A stretch of 64,000 bases of DNA, taken from positions 3,114,274 through 3,178,273 of the forward strand of contig NZ_KB900609.1 in NCBI RefSeq assembly GCF_000379105.1. The letters run 5' to 3'. The notes below the pieces were generated by a model. That model was not told the origin of the DNA. It ran no database searches and was given only the letters and a program-made list of their open reading frames with translations. The DNA comes from Methylobacterium sp. WSM2598. Its GTDB lineage: Bacteria; Pseudomonadota; Alphaproteobacteria; Rhizobiales; Beijerinckiaceae. The position numbers and the translations under genes are program-made. Below are positions 33,444 through 42,544 of this stretch, piece after piece (within the stretch, counting starts at the first letter, position 1; every line of letters starts with the position of its first letter).

Positions 33444-33770
33444 AACCCCCGCCGCGGCGCGGCGATCCGGCGGGGGTGGCGGGGGTTGCGGCGTGAGTTC
33501 CGGGGCGGGTTCGGGCGCTGCCTTAAGGCGAATTCCTGAAAAGCATCAGCGAGATAGCCGTGCCCCGGCGGGGGTGGCGGGGGTTTTCCACGCGTATAGG
33601 AATCGTGCGGGGTTCAGGGGTGGGATCTTGGCGCGCCGAAGCACCGAGACAAATTTCATATGTAGCGTGAGAAAAAACCCCCGCCACCTCCGCCAATCAC
33701 TCTTAAACTTTTGAAAGGTATCGTAAAAATTACGGCGGGGGTTGCTTTTCAACTGGTCAGAACCCCCGCC
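33444..33770. repeat. Iteron array with AT-rich core: candidate replication origin
   Basis: Nine copies of GGCGGGGGT(T) occur in both orientations: one inverted at 33,444-33,453; direct pairs at 33,469-33,487 and 33,567-33,585; an inverted pair at 33,676-33,694 (one unit reads GGCGGAGGT); single direct at 33,734-33,743; single inverted at 33,761-33,770. Bases about 33,640-33,735 are markedly AT-rich for this genome. Location right after the SF3 helicase gene resembles the P4 arrangement of initiator and iteron-based origin. No gene is supported in 33,436-33,806. Confidence 0.65.
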
Positions 33771-33806
33771 GAACCATCCCCAGCGTTGCGGACAGGGGTT
33801 TGCGCC

Positions 33807-34712
33807 ATGCGAAAGCGGATCGGGATCGAAGATTTCCTGCGCTGGGCCTACCGGGACGAGCTCCCGAAGGTGCAGGCGGACCACGCCCTGGAGGGTCCGG
33901 CCGGCTACGGCGGCCCCTGGGGCGGCGTCCTCCAGGTCGGCGCCCTCGGCACCCGGGTCGACGCCTCCGAGAACCGCTATGGCGTCGTCCCGGACCGCTA
34001 CGCCCGCGACGACGCGCATCCGGACGCGCTCCGGGCGGCGGAGGCGGTGAAGGCCCTCGAGGCCTGCAGCTTCGATCTCCCGGAGGGCTGGAACCCGATC
34101 CGCGATCTCGGTGCGCCGGAAGCCCTTGGCGCGGCGGCGGTGGCACGGGCGGTCGCGAGCCTCACCCACGTGGATGAGACCGGCGGCCGCAAGCTGCGTG
34201 CCTTCCACACGCCCGGCGAGCTCGTGCGCCGCTGCGCGCTCCTCGGCCGCTGTCCGGTCTGGGAGGGGGATCGGCCGGAGGTGAAACTCGTGCTCGGCGC
34301 GAACGGCAAGCCCGCGTGGTTTCGGCGTGAGACGATCATCGGGGAGGCGGGCCCGTTCGAAATCGAGGTGAACGGCATGGATAAGCGGTGCTATCCGCTG
34401 CCGGGCGCCTATCAGAGGCCCTACCTTGATCCCGATCCGGCCGACACGATCGTCGCGCGGGGCCAGTATGAACTCTGGCGCTCGGCCCTCGATCTCCTCT
34501 GGGAGGATCTCGCCCCGGCTCTCACCGGCTTCGCGCTGGAGCCGTGCGACCGTCCGATGCGCCCCTGGGAGACGGGCGACCGGCCCAAGCGCCGCGTTGT
34601 CCACAGCCAACTGCGGGTCGTTGCACCGCCTCGTGCACAGTCGTCGCGCCCGCGTCGCCCTGCGCCGCGCCGAAATTCTCCTATGATCCACGTGACTTGC
34701 CTCCCAGCCTGA
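33807..34712 (+). CDS. Hypothetical phage protein
   Basis: 301 residues starting MRKRIGIEDFLRWAYRDELP. Recognisable segments: GGPWGGVLQVGALGTRVDAS, FDLPEGWNPIRDL, RPMRPWETGDRPKRR. The layout (conserved N-terminal IEDFLRWAYRDELPK) recalls uncharacterised proteins found next to D5 helicases in Rhizobiales prophages, but I cannot give a function. The upstream in-frame extension to 33,711 runs through iterons and is rejected. Followed by a terminator. Confidence 0.6.
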   Translation: MRKRIGIEDFLRWAYRDELPKVQADHALEGPAGYGGPWGGVLQVGALGTRVDASENRYGVVPDRYARDDAHPDALRAAEAVKALEACSFDLPEGWNPIRDLGAPEALGAAAVARAVASLTHVDETGGRKLRAFHTPGELVRRCALLGRCPVWEGDRPEVKLVLGANGKPAWFRRETIIGEAGPFEIEVNGMDKRCYPLPGAYQRPYLDPDPADTIVARGQYELWRSALDLLWEDLAPALTGFALEPCDRPMRPWETGDRPKRRVVHSQLRVVAPPRAQSSRPRRPAPRRNSPMIHVTCLPA

Positions 34713-34778
34713 GGGCAGCTTGACAGCGCGGCTGGAGCTTGGTTCTCCTCTGTCTGCCATCAGAATGACTCAAGCGAA

Positions 34779-34803
34779 CCCCGGCGCACCCCGCCGGGGT
34801 TTT
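34779..34803 (+). terminator. Rho-independent terminator ending the replication operon
   Basis: CCCCGGCG-CACCC-CGCCGGGG, 8-bp perfect stem, followed by TTTT; the flanks GCGAA and TTCGC can extend it. It separates the early/replication transcript from the head genes. Confidence 0.8.
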
Positions 34804-34829
34804 CGCGTTCCGGGGGCCGAGATGTAGCC

Positions 34830-35432
34830 ATGAGCCTCTCGATCCGCCTCGACACCGCACCGCTCGCCCGCTTCGGCAACGGCCTCGCCGCGGCCGGGGC
34901 GAAAGCCCCGCTGGTGCTCGCCCGGGCGGCGAACCACACGGGCGACAAGGCCAAGACTGCCACGGCCCGCGCCCTCGTCCCCCAGACCGGCCTGCCGCGC
35001 ACGACCATTGGCAAGGCGCTCAAGGTGACGAAGGCGAGCCCCGGCGCGCTCGTCTACCGCACCGACGCCAAGGGCGGCGACATCCGCCTGAAGTACTTCA
35101 AGGCCCGGGAGACGCGGCCCGGCGTCTCGGCCGCACCCTGGAGTCGCCGGCAGGTCTTCGCCCACACCTTCATGCGGGCCGGCTGGTGGCCGCACCGGGT
35201 CGCCAAACCGAACTGGAACGGCCAGGTCTTCGAGCGGGCCGGCAGCAAGACCACGACGCAGCACGCCACCAAGGGCAAGGGCGGCATGGACCGGTTCGTG
35301 GTCGTCCGCGCGGGCCTCTACCTGCCCGACGAGATGGTGAGGGGGGCCTCGGTCGCGGCGTGGCGAGCGGTGGTCGATCGCGACCTCGAAGCCCGCGTCG
35401 CGCACGAGCTAGGGCGGGTGCTGGGCGTCTGA
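34830..35432 (+). CDS. Minor tail Z-like phage protein
   Basis: 200 residues. LVPQTGLPRTTIGKALKVTK followed by ASPGALVYR is the pattern of the lambda GpZ/minor-tail family (phage tail completion proteins). The middle is basic with aromatic residues (MRAGWWPHRVAKPNW). Its place before the terminase genes is unusual for a tail gene, so the assignment is tentative. First gene of the late region after the terminator. Confidence 0.5.
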   Translation: MSLSIRLDTAPLARFGNGLAAAGAKAPLVLARAANHTGDKAKTATARALVPQTGLPRTTIGKALKVTKASPGALVYRTDAKGGDIRLKYFKARETRPGVSAAPWSRRQVFAHTFMRAGWWPHRVAKPNWNGQVFERAGSKTTTQHATKGKGGMDRFVVVRAGLYLPDEMVRGASVAAWRAVVDRDLEARVAHELGRVLGV

Positions 35433-35553
35433 CCTCGGCCGCTCGACCCGGACTCTCTCCCGCTGCGTAACGTCAGGGTCCTTCCCCGGCCGATCGGGTC
35501 CCACGGGCGAGAGACCCCGGGCTTTTGCCAGTGAGGCTGGTCGAAAATCACGG

Positions 35554-36156
35554 TTGCCAGGGTTGCCAGACGTGCCAACCGACGTTGCCACACCTGAGGT
35601 GATGTGGCCGGCCGCCCGCATCGCGGAGCGCGACGGCGTCACCCGCGAGGCGGTGCTCAAGATGGCCCGCGACCTCGTCGTCCAGCACGGCCTCACCGTG
35701 GCGCGCGACGGCCGGGGCCGGATCGCCGCGCTCAACGTCGTCGAGTACGACCACCTGCGCGGACGCTTCGGGGACCCCTCGAAGGCGCAGGCGCCGAAGC
35801 CGCCCCAACCGCCCTTGGTGGAACTGAGCGACAGCTACGACGAGGCCCTGCGCCAGAAGGCCTGGCACGACGTCGAGAAGCGCCGCATCGAAGTGGGTGA
35901 CCTGCGCAGGACGCTGCTGCGCCGGGACAAGTACGAGTCGGCTGTCGCCCAGGCCACCGCCGAGATGGCCCGGTTGATCGACCGGCTGCCGCAGGAGGCC
36001 GAGGGCATCGCGATCGCACTCGGACTCGACGACGTGCACCGCCTGCGCGTCGAGCTCAAGAAGGCGGCGGCGAGGCTGCGCGAGAAGATCGCAGCCGCGT
36101 TCCTGACGATGGCAGCGGAGGCGCCGGTGACGGACGAGGAGGTGCCGGTGGAGTAG
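35554..36156 (+). CDS. Terminase small subunit (Nu1-like)
   Basis: About 200 residues. N-terminal winged helix (IAERDGVTREAVLKMARDLV, then DGRGRIAALNVVEYDHLRGR) binds packaging DNA; a long coiled coil follows (RRIEVGDLRRTLLRRDKYES, VHRLRVELKKAAARLREKIA). Position directly before the large subunit supports the call. Start uncertain: TTG at 35,554, GTG at 35,572 or ATG at 35,602. Upstream are two direct copies of GGTTGCCA, possible binding repeats. Confidence 0.75.
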   Translation: MPGLPDVPTDVATPEVMWPAARIAERDGVTREAVLKMARDLVVQHGLTVARDGRGRIAALNVVEYDHLRGRFGDPSKAQAPKPPQPPLVELSDSYDEALRQKAWHDVEKRRIEVGDLRRTLLRRDKYESAVAQATAEMARLIDRLPQEAEGIAIALGLDDVHRLRVELKKAAARLREKIAAAFLTMAAEAPVTDEEVPVE

Positions 36157-36159
36157 CGG

Positions 36160-38217
36160 ATGGGCACGTTGCCGGGCTCGGCCAGGACGGTGTGGAGCCG
36201 GATCGGCCAGGACATGCGGCCCAGGCCGCCGATGTCGGTGTCGCGCTGGCTGTCCGAGAACCTGGTGCTGATCGACGGCCCCCGGAAGGGCCAGTTCTGG
36301 AGCGCCGAGGGCGCGCCGTACCTGCCCGAGATCGCCGACTGCCTCGGGGAGGAGCACCCCTGCAACCTCGTCACGATCCGCAAGAGCCAGCAGTCGGGCG
36401 CCTCCATCCTCGGGCTCGGCTGGATGCTCTACATCGCCGACCAGGAGCCGGAGAACACGCTCTACGGCGTGCCGGGCATCGACGCCCTGCGCGACATCAA
36501 CGGGCAGAAGCTCCAGCCTCTGATCGATGCGTGGCAGAGGCGCACGGGGCGGGTCGTGATCGAGCCGCAGACCAGCCGCTCCGGTTCGGGTTCGACCACC
36601 TACGAGAAGAAGTTCCCGGGCGGCTACATCGCCCTCGGCAACGCCAACTCGGTCATGGACCTCTCGTCGAAGACGACGAAGAAGGGGGTCAAGGACGAGC
36701 TGTCGAAGTGGGCGATGATCCCGGGCTTCGGCGATCCGGAGGACCTGTTCTTCGGCCGCTTCACGGCCTTCCGGGCCACCAAGGACTGGAAGATCCTGGA
36801 AATCTCAACGCCCGAGATCGACACGGGTGACGAGAACGGGGAGAAGGCCGGGCACTGCCGGATCGACCGCTCGTTCAAGCGCTCCGACCAGCGCTTCTGG
36901 AACGTGACCTGCCCGGCCTGCGAGAACCTTTTCGTCCACGATTTCGCACGGCTCCGGATCGACGCGGCACACCCGCACCGCAGCCGCTACGAGTGCCGCT
37001 GCGGCCACCTCCTGAGCGAGGCCGAGCGGGTCGTGGCGGTGCGCGGGGGGCGCTGGATCGCCTCGATCGAGGAGGAGGGCCGACACCCCGGGTTCCACAT
37101 CGACGCCTTCATCTCGCTGATGATGAGCTACGAGGCCATCGCCGAGGACTGGCTTCGGAACGAGAAGAAGGGCGAGAGCGGGCGCAAGGACTTCTCGAAC
37201 CTCACCCTCGGCTTGCCTTACCGCCAGCGCGGCGACGCGCCGGACCACGTCCAGCTCATGGAGCGGCGCGAGGACAGCCTCAAACGCCACCACGTGCCGC
37301 CGGAGGGGCTCCTCCTCGTCGCCGCGGCCGACGTGCAGATGCGCGGCATCTGGTACGAGGTCGCGGCCTTCGGGGCGGACGGACAGAGCTGGACGGTCGA
37401 CGCGGACTACATCCCGGGCGACCCCTCGGACCCGCGCGCGGAGGTCTACCAGGTCCTGCTCGACCGCACGCTGCGGCGGCGCTTCCCCGACGCTTTCGGG
37501 CGCACGCGGGCCGTCGACGCGCTCGGGATCGACACCGGCTACCTGTCGAATGCCGTCTACGGCTTCGTCCGGCTGAACAACACGATCAACCTCGACACCG
37601 GCCGCGACATGATCCTGGCGCTCGACGGCGTGCCGGGATGGAAGAAGCCACCGATCGGGCAGCGCCGCGAGGTTGAGGTCGACCTCGATGGTCGGAAGAT
37701 CAAGGGCGGGGTTCATCTCCACCCGATCGGGACCTGGGGCCTCAAGTCCTGGTTCTACAACGCCCTGCACAAGCGCGGCATCCGCTCCGGCGAGATCGTC
37801 GATCCGCCCGGCTACTGCCACTTCGGCATGTGGCAGGACGAGACTTACTTTCGGCAGATCACGGCCGAGCAGCTTGAGGACGTGATTGTCAAGGGACAGG
37901 TGGTCGATCGCCGCTGGAAGAAATCGACCGACAACCATCTGCATGATTGCCGCATCTACGCCATCGCACTGGCCGAGTACCTCGGCCTATCGTCGATGAG
38001 CCCTGACGAATGGGCCGCGCTCGCGCGGTCCCGCGGCCTGCCGGACGAGCTCACGCACGTCGACCTCTTCACGCCCAAGCGGAGGGTCGAGACGGAGAAG
38101 CTGAGCGCGTCCGGCGCCGAGCGGCCGCCACCCGCCCCGACCCCGGCTCCCGAGCCGGCCCCGCCACCCGCACCGGCCGAGCCGACCTGGTTCGACCGCT
38201 CCACCGACTGGTTCTGA
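36160..38217 (+). CDS. Terminase large subunit (GpA family)
   Basis: 685 residues, ATP-driven DNA packaging motor and nuclease. GpA layout: Walker A-like IRKSQQSGAS (about 73-82), Walker B-like VKDELSKWAM, then a zinc-knuckle segment (NVTCPACENL and YECRCGHLLSEAE), and nuclease-domain acids in AAADVQMRG and DALGIDTGYLS. NHLHDCRIYAIALAEYLG near the end matches the family. The C-terminal 50 residues are a Pro/Ala linker ending in TWFDRSTDWF. Confidence 0.95.
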   Translation: MGTLPGSARTVWSRIGQDMRPRPPMSVSRWLSENLVLIDGPRKGQFWSAEGAPYLPEIADCLGEEHPCNLVTIRKSQQSGASILGLGWMLYIADQEPENTLYGVPGIDALRDINGQKLQPLIDAWQRRTGRVVIEPQTSRSGSGSTTYEKKFPGGYIALGNANSVMDLSSKTTKKGVKDELSKWAMIPGFGDPEDLFFGRFTAFRATKDWKILEISTPEIDTGDENGEKAGHCRIDRSFKRSDQRFWNVTCPACENLFVHDFARLRIDAAHPHRSRYECRCGHLLSEAERVVAVRGGRWIASIEEEGRHPGFHIDAFISLMMSYEAIAEDWLRNEKKGESGRKDFSNLTLGLPYRQRGDAPDHVQLMERREDSLKRHHVPPEGLLLVAAADVQMRGIWYEVAAFGADGQSWTVDADYIPGDPSDPRAEVYQVLLDRTLRRRFPDAFGRTRAVDALGIDTGYLSNAVYGFVRLNNTINLDTGRDMILALDGVPGWKKPPIGQRREVEVDLDGRKIKGGVHLHPIGTWGLKSWFYNALHKRGIRSGEIVDPPGYCHFGMWQDETYFRQITAEQLEDVIVKGQVVDRRWKKSTDNHLHDCRIYAIALAEYLGLSSMSPDEWAALARSRGLPDELTHVDLFTPKRRVETEKLSASGAERPPPAPTPAPEPAPPPAPAEPTWFDRSTDWF

Positions 38218-38226
38218 GGCGCCCCG

Positions 38227-38427
38227 ATGGCCTGGACGACCGATGACCTCGACGCGCTGAACCAGGCGATCGCCACGGGCGCGAGCAAGGTGCGCTTCGC
38301 CGACGGGCGAGAAGTCTACTACCGCTCGCTCGCCGAGATGCGCTCGGTGCGCGACGAGGTCGCCGCGAGCCTCGGCCTGAAGCCCGAACCGCTGCGCACG
38401 ACCTACGCCAGCTTCTCCCGGGATTGA
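38227..38427 (+). CDS. gpW-like head-tail joining protein
   Basis: 66 residues. The sequence LDALNQAIATGASKVRFADG followed by YYRSLAEMRSVRDEVAA fits lambda gpW and its relatives, which fill the portal after packaging so that tails can attach. The position between terminase and portal is the lambda order. Confidence 0.85.
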   Translation: MAWTTDDLDALNQAIATGASKVRFADGREVYYRSLAEMRSVRDEVAASLGLKPEPLRTTYASFSRD

Positions 38428-38429
38428 CG

Positions 38430-39956
38430 ATGTCGCTGGCGACCAAGGCCCTCACCGCGCTCGCCTGGGTGGCGCCGCGGGCGGCGGTGACGCGCGCCCA
38501 CGCGCTCGGGCTGATGGCGGACGCGCGCGCCTACGACGGCGCCAAGGTCGGCCGGCGCAGCGAGTCCTTCCAGGGCGCCGCGACCTCGGCCAACGTCGAG
38601 CTCGCCTGGGCGCTCGCGCGGCTGCGCAACCGCTCCCGCGACCTCGCCCGCAACACGGCCGCCGGCGCCCGCGTCCTCGACGTGAAGACGGCCCACGCGA
38701 TCGGCACTGGCATCATCGCCGTGCCCGACAACGGCTCCGACCGCATCGACAACCAGGTGCGGCAGGAGTGGGCGGACTGGTGCGCCCAGTCGGACGTCGA
38801 GGGCATCCTCGACTTCGGCGGCCAGCAGGTCGCCTCCTACCGCACCATGAACGAGGGCGGTGAGGCGGTGATCCGCCGGATCCCGCGCCGGATCGGGGAG
38901 GGGCCGCGCGTGCCGCTCCAGCTGCAGGTGCTGGAGGGCGACTTCCTCGACACCGCCCGGGACCTCGGGATCTTCGACGGCCACCACTCCCGCCTCGGCG
39001 TGGGCCTGGGCGACTTCGACCGCCGCACCGGCTACTGGCTGCACACCCAGCACCCGGGCGACTTCAACTTCTACGGCTCGCCCTTCGTCTCGACCTTCCT
39101 GCCGGCGAGCGAGGTGATCCACCTCTACCGGCCCCTGCGCCCGGGCCAGGTGCGCGGCGTGCCGGTGTTCGCGCCGGTGCTGATGACCGCGCGCGACCTC
39201 GCCGACCTCATGGACGCGGTGCTGGTCAAGGCCAAGACCGAGGCCTGCTTCGCCGCCTTCGTCAAGCCGGATGGCCAGCAGCCCAATTCACTCGGACAAG
39301 TCCTCAGGGAAGGCGAGTCGGGCCGCCGTAAGATCGAGAAGCTCGCGCCGGGGATGATCAACTATCTTAACCCGGGCGAGGAGGTGGCCTTCGCCCAGCC
39401 CACGGGCTCGGGCCAGTTCGAACCGGTCAGCCTCGCGGCCAAGATGGACTTCGCGGCCGGCGTCGGCCTGACCTACGACCAGCTCACCGGCGATCTCCGG
39501 CAGGCGAACTATTCGAGCCTGCGGGCCGGCAAGGTCGAGAACCGGCGCCTCGTCGAGCAGGAGCAGGAGCTCATCCTGGTGCCCCAGCTCATGCGCCGGG
39601 TCACGGCGTGGTGGACGGAGGCGGCGATCCTGGCCGGCGTCCTGCGGTCCCGCCGCGAGCCCTACCGCTGGGACTTCGTGATGCCGGCAGTCGAGCCGAT
39701 CGACCCGCGCAAGGACCTCGAGGCCGACATCCTGGCGGTCCGGGCCGGGCGGATGACGCCGCAGCGCTTCATCAGCGCCTGGGGCGAGGACTGGCGCAAG
39801 GTGGTGGCCGACACCACCGCCTTCTTCGCCCTCCTCGACGCGCAGCCCGGCAACCTCGTCCTCGACATCGACCCGCGCCGGACCTCGCAGCTCGGCGTAG
39901 CCCAATCCCCCGGCGGCGAGGACGGATCCGCGCCGCAGAAGGCTCCGGCCGACTAG
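38430..39956 (+). CDS. Portal protein (lambda gpB family)
   Basis: 508 residues. Lambda-type features: RNRSRDLARNTAAGARVLD, DFGGQQVASYRTMNEGGEAV, EVIHLYRPLRPGQVRGVPVF, and TYDQLTGDLRQANYSSLRAG. Twelve copies form the ring through which DNA enters the head. Start ATG at 38,430 overlaps nothing and follows the gpW-like gene by two bases. Confidence 0.95.
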   Translation: MSLATKALTALAWVAPRAAVTRAHALGLMADARAYDGAKVGRRSESFQGAATSANVELAWALARLRNRSRDLARNTAAGARVLDVKTAHAIGTGIIAVPDNGSDRIDNQVRQEWADWCAQSDVEGILDFGGQQVASYRTMNEGGEAVIRRIPRRIGEGPRVPLQLQVLEGDFLDTARDLGIFDGHHSRLGVGLGDFDRRTGYWLHTQHPGDFNFYGSPFVSTFLPASEVIHLYRPLRPGQVRGVPVFAPVLMTARDLADLMDAVLVKAKTEACFAAFVKPDGQQPNSLGQVLREGESGRRKIEKLAPGMINYLNPGEEVAFAQPTGSGQFEPVSLAAKMDFAAGVGLTYDQLTGDLRQANYSSLRAGKVENRRLVEQEQELILVPQLMRRVTAWWTEAAILAGVLRSRREPYRWDFVMPAVEPIDPRKDLEADILAVRAGRMTPQRFISAWGEDWRKVVADTTAFFALLDAQPGNLVLDIDPRRTSQLGVAQSPGGEDGSAPQKAPAD

Positions 39957-39982
39957 GCCGCCCCGCACGAGGCTACCCGCCC

Positions 39983-40645
39983 ATGACCGTTCGCCGCCCC
40001 GAGGGCCTGCCCCTGCAGACCCGCCTCGCGCCGCTCGGCGCCGTCGACGCCGACGCCCGCACGATCGAGGTCGTGTGGACGACCGGCGCCACCGTGCGTC
40101 GCCAGCGCTGGACCGGCTGGGACACCGCCGTGCCGTTCGACGAGGAGCTCGTCGTCTCGGAGGAGGCGGTGGACCTCAGCCGCCTGCAGGCGGGCGCCCC
40201 AGTCCTCGACAGCCACTCGTCCTGGTCGACGGAATCGCAGCGCGGCGTCGTCGAGCGGGCGTGGCTCGCCGCCGGGGAGGGGCGGGCGCTGCTGCGGTTT
40301 CCCACCCCCGGTACCGATGAGCGCTCGGACCGGCTGCTGGCGCTGGCCCAGCAGAAGATCGTCCGCAACATCTCGGTCGGCTACTTCATCACCCAGGTCC
40401 GGGTGGTGTCGCCGCAGAAGGCCGGCGAGATCGAGCGGCGGGTCATCGAGCGCTGGCAGCCCTACGAGCTCTCCTTCGTCACCGTGCCGGCCGACATGGG
40501 CGCGCAGACTCGTGCGGCGGACGCGCTCGTCATGCCGCTCACCGTTCTCGATCCCGCCGCCGACGCGGTGGCGGTCCGCCACGCGGCGGACCTCGCCCGC
40601 GCCCGCATGCGGATGCGCGCCCGGCAGGCCGGTCTCCGGGCCTGA
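39983..40645 (+). CDS. Prohead protease
   Basis: 220 residues. Family features: GAPVLDSHSSWSTESQRGVV (catalytic His region), SDRLLALAQQKIVRNISVGY and WQPYELSFVTVPADMGAQTR (catalytic Ser region). It matures the procapsid by trimming the capsid N-terminal part encoded next. Protease and capsid genes are separate. Confidence 0.9.
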   Translation: MTVRRPEGLPLQTRLAPLGAVDADARTIEVVWTTGATVRRQRWTGWDTAVPFDEELVVSEEAVDLSRLQAGAPVLDSHSSWSTESQRGVVERAWLAAGEGRALLRFPTPGTDERSDRLLALAQQKIVRNISVGYFITQVRVVSPQKAGEIERRVIERWQPYELSFVTVPADMGAQTRAADALVMPLTVLDPAADAVAVRHAADLARARMRMRARQAGLRA

Positions 40646-40733
40646 CGACCACTCCGCTTCGAAACGCCGCCTGCGCTCTCTCCGGGGCCGCAGGGGACCG
40701 GCTCTGCGCCCCGGCCAACCACGGACCCTGATC

Positions 40734-42455
40734 ATGATGCGCTCCACCCGAGCGGTCGCCACCCTGTCGGTGGGCGCCGCCCTCTCGCTCGCCTGCCTCG
40801 CCGTCGCCAGCCTCGTCGCTCCCGAGGCGGCCGCGCTCGCGGCCCATCCCCATCTCGCGGACCTCTCGGCCTTCCTGCACGGCCACAGCCTCGTCCACGC
40901 CGGCCCGCTGGCGCTGGCCGCCCTGCGGGCCCAGGAGGTCGACCTCGTCGGCCGCGTCGCGGCGAAGTTCGGCGAGTTCGTCGACGGCCTGAGCACCGAG
41001 GCGCGCGCCAAGGTCGAGGGCGAGCACGCCGCCCTCGTCGGCGAGCTCGACGCCGTGCGTACCGAGATCCGCGCCCTGGAGGCACCCGCGACCCCGCCCG
41101 CGCCCGCGCCCGCTCCTGCCCCCACGCCGCCGGCCGATGCCAGCCGCATCGAGCGCGAGCGCTCCGCCACCCTGCTCGACATCGGCACACGCGCCGGCCT
41201 GACCACCGAGCAGATCCAGGCCGCCATCACGGGCAACGTCACGGTCGAGGCCTTCCGAGGTCAGGCCTTCGACGCCCTCGCCACGGCGGCCGAGCGGACC
41301 ATGACCCGGCCGACCCAGCGCGCCCGCATCACCGGCGAGACCGACGAGGAGAAGCGCGGCGCGGCGATCGAGAATGCGCTCCTGCACCGCCACGATCCCC
41401 GCGCGATCGAGCTCACCGAGCACGGCCGTCAGTACCGCGGCATGACCATCCTGGAGATGGGCTGCGACCTCCTGGAGGCTCATGGCTTCCGCACCCGCGG
41501 GATGTCGAAGCAGGAGCGGGCCGGGCTGCTGCTCGAAGCCCGCTCGGACGTGTCCCGGATGGCCACGGCGAGCCGCTCCGGCGGCATGCTGTCCACCTCG
41601 GACTTCGCCAACGTGCTCGCTAACGTCGCCAACAAGACCCTGCGCATAGGCTACCAGGCGGCCCCGCAGACCTTCCGGCCCCTCGTGCGCGTCGTGACCG
41701 TGCCGGACTTCAAGTCGGTGAGCCGCGTCCAGCTCGGCGAGGCGCCGAAGCTCGCCAAGGTCAACGAGAAGGGCGAGTTCGAGCGCGGCGCGATGGGCGA
41801 CGCGGCCGAGAAGTACGCCATCTCGACCTACGGCAAGATCGTGGCGATCACCCGCCAGGTCCTCGTCAACGACGACCTCGACGCCTTCACCCGCATCCCG
41901 CGCGCCTTCGGTGTCGCGGCGGCGAATCTCGAGAGCGACCTCGTCTGGGGCCAAATCACCGCCAACCCGGCCATGGGCGACAACGTCACCCTGTTCCACG
42001 CCAGCCACGGCAACCTCGCCACCGCCGCGGCGATCTCAACGGCGGCCGTGGGCGCGATGCGGCAGGCGATGCGGGTGCAAACCGGTCTCGACGGCAAGAC
42101 GCTGCTCAACATCACGCCGACCTACATCGTGGTGCCGACCGCCCTGGAGACCGTGACCGAGCAGTTCCTCGGTCAGATCTTCCCGACCAAGTCGGGCGAC
42201 GTCGTGACCTCGACGATGAAGAAGCTCGTGCCCATCTCGGAGCCGCGCCTCGACGTGGCCTCGGCCTCGAACTGGTACCTGGCCGCCGATCCGGCGATCA
42301 TCGACCTGATCGAGCTCGCCTACCTGGAGGGCGAGGAGGGTCTCTACACGGAGACGAAGATGGGCTTCGACGTCGATGGCATCGAAGTGAAGGTTCGCCA
42401 GGACGTCGGCGCCAAGGTCATCGACTGGCGTGGTTTCCAGAAGAATCCGAACTGA
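40734..42455 (+). CDS. Major capsid protein with N-terminal scaffold region
   Basis: 573 residues. The C-terminal 350 are the capsid fold: SGGMLSTSDFANVLANVANK, DFKSVSRVQLGEAPKLAKVN, YGKIVAITRQVLVNDDLDAF and LALETVTEQFLGQ-type helices (ALETVTEQFLGQIFPTKSGD). Residues about 65-110 look coiled-coil (scaffold delta-domain). The first 35 residues are strongly hydrophobic and resemble a signal peptide (TLSVGAALSLACLAVASLVA), which is unexpected for a capsid protein; the protease would remove them. Start ATG at 40,734 or 40,737. Confidence 0.88.
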   Translation: MMRSTRAVATLSVGAALSLACLAVASLVAPEAAALAAHPHLADLSAFLHGHSLVHAGPLALAALRAQEVDLVGRVAAKFGEFVDGLSTEARAKVEGEHAALVGELDAVRTEIRALEAPATPPAPAPAPAPTPPADASRIERERSATLLDIGTRAGLTTEQIQAAITGNVTVEAFRGQAFDALATAAERTMTRPTQRARITGETDEEKRGAAIENALLHRHDPRAIELTEHGRQYRGMTILEMGCDLLEAHGFRTRGMSKQERAGLLLEARSDVSRMATASRSGGMLSTSDFANVLANVANKTLRIGYQAAPQTFRPLVRVVTVPDFKSVSRVQLGEAPKLAKVNEKGEFERGAMGDAAEKYAISTYGKIVAITRQVLVNDDLDAFTRIPRAFGVAAANLESDLVWGQITANPAMGDNVTLFHASHGNLATAAAISTAAVGAMRQAMRVQTGLDGKTLLNITPTYIVVPTALETVTEQFLGQIFPTKSGDVVTSTMKKLVPISEPRLDVASASNWYLAADPAIIDLIELAYLEGEEGLYTETKMGFDVDGIEVKVRQDVGAKVIDWRGFQKNPN

Positions 42456-42479
42456 TCTGACGCTTCCGTAGCGCGATAA

Positions 42480-42503
42480 GGCCGCCCTGTCTGCGGGGCG
42501 GCC
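42480..42503 (+). other. GC-rich hairpin after the capsid gene
   Basis: GGCCGCCC-(8)-GGGCGGCC, a perfect 8-bp stem without a T-run. Placed between capsid and decoration genes, where it could slow RNA decay or partly end transcription. Confidence 0.5.
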
Positions 42504-42544
42504 GATCCGCGTCCGCTCCCTCCTGTCCGAGAGCCCAAACCTCC

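Noticed and set aside
33711..33806. N-terminal extension of the gene at 33,807
   Set aside because: The extension runs through iterons and an AT-rich tract, has poor codon use and no ribosome site; the ATG at 33,807 is better.
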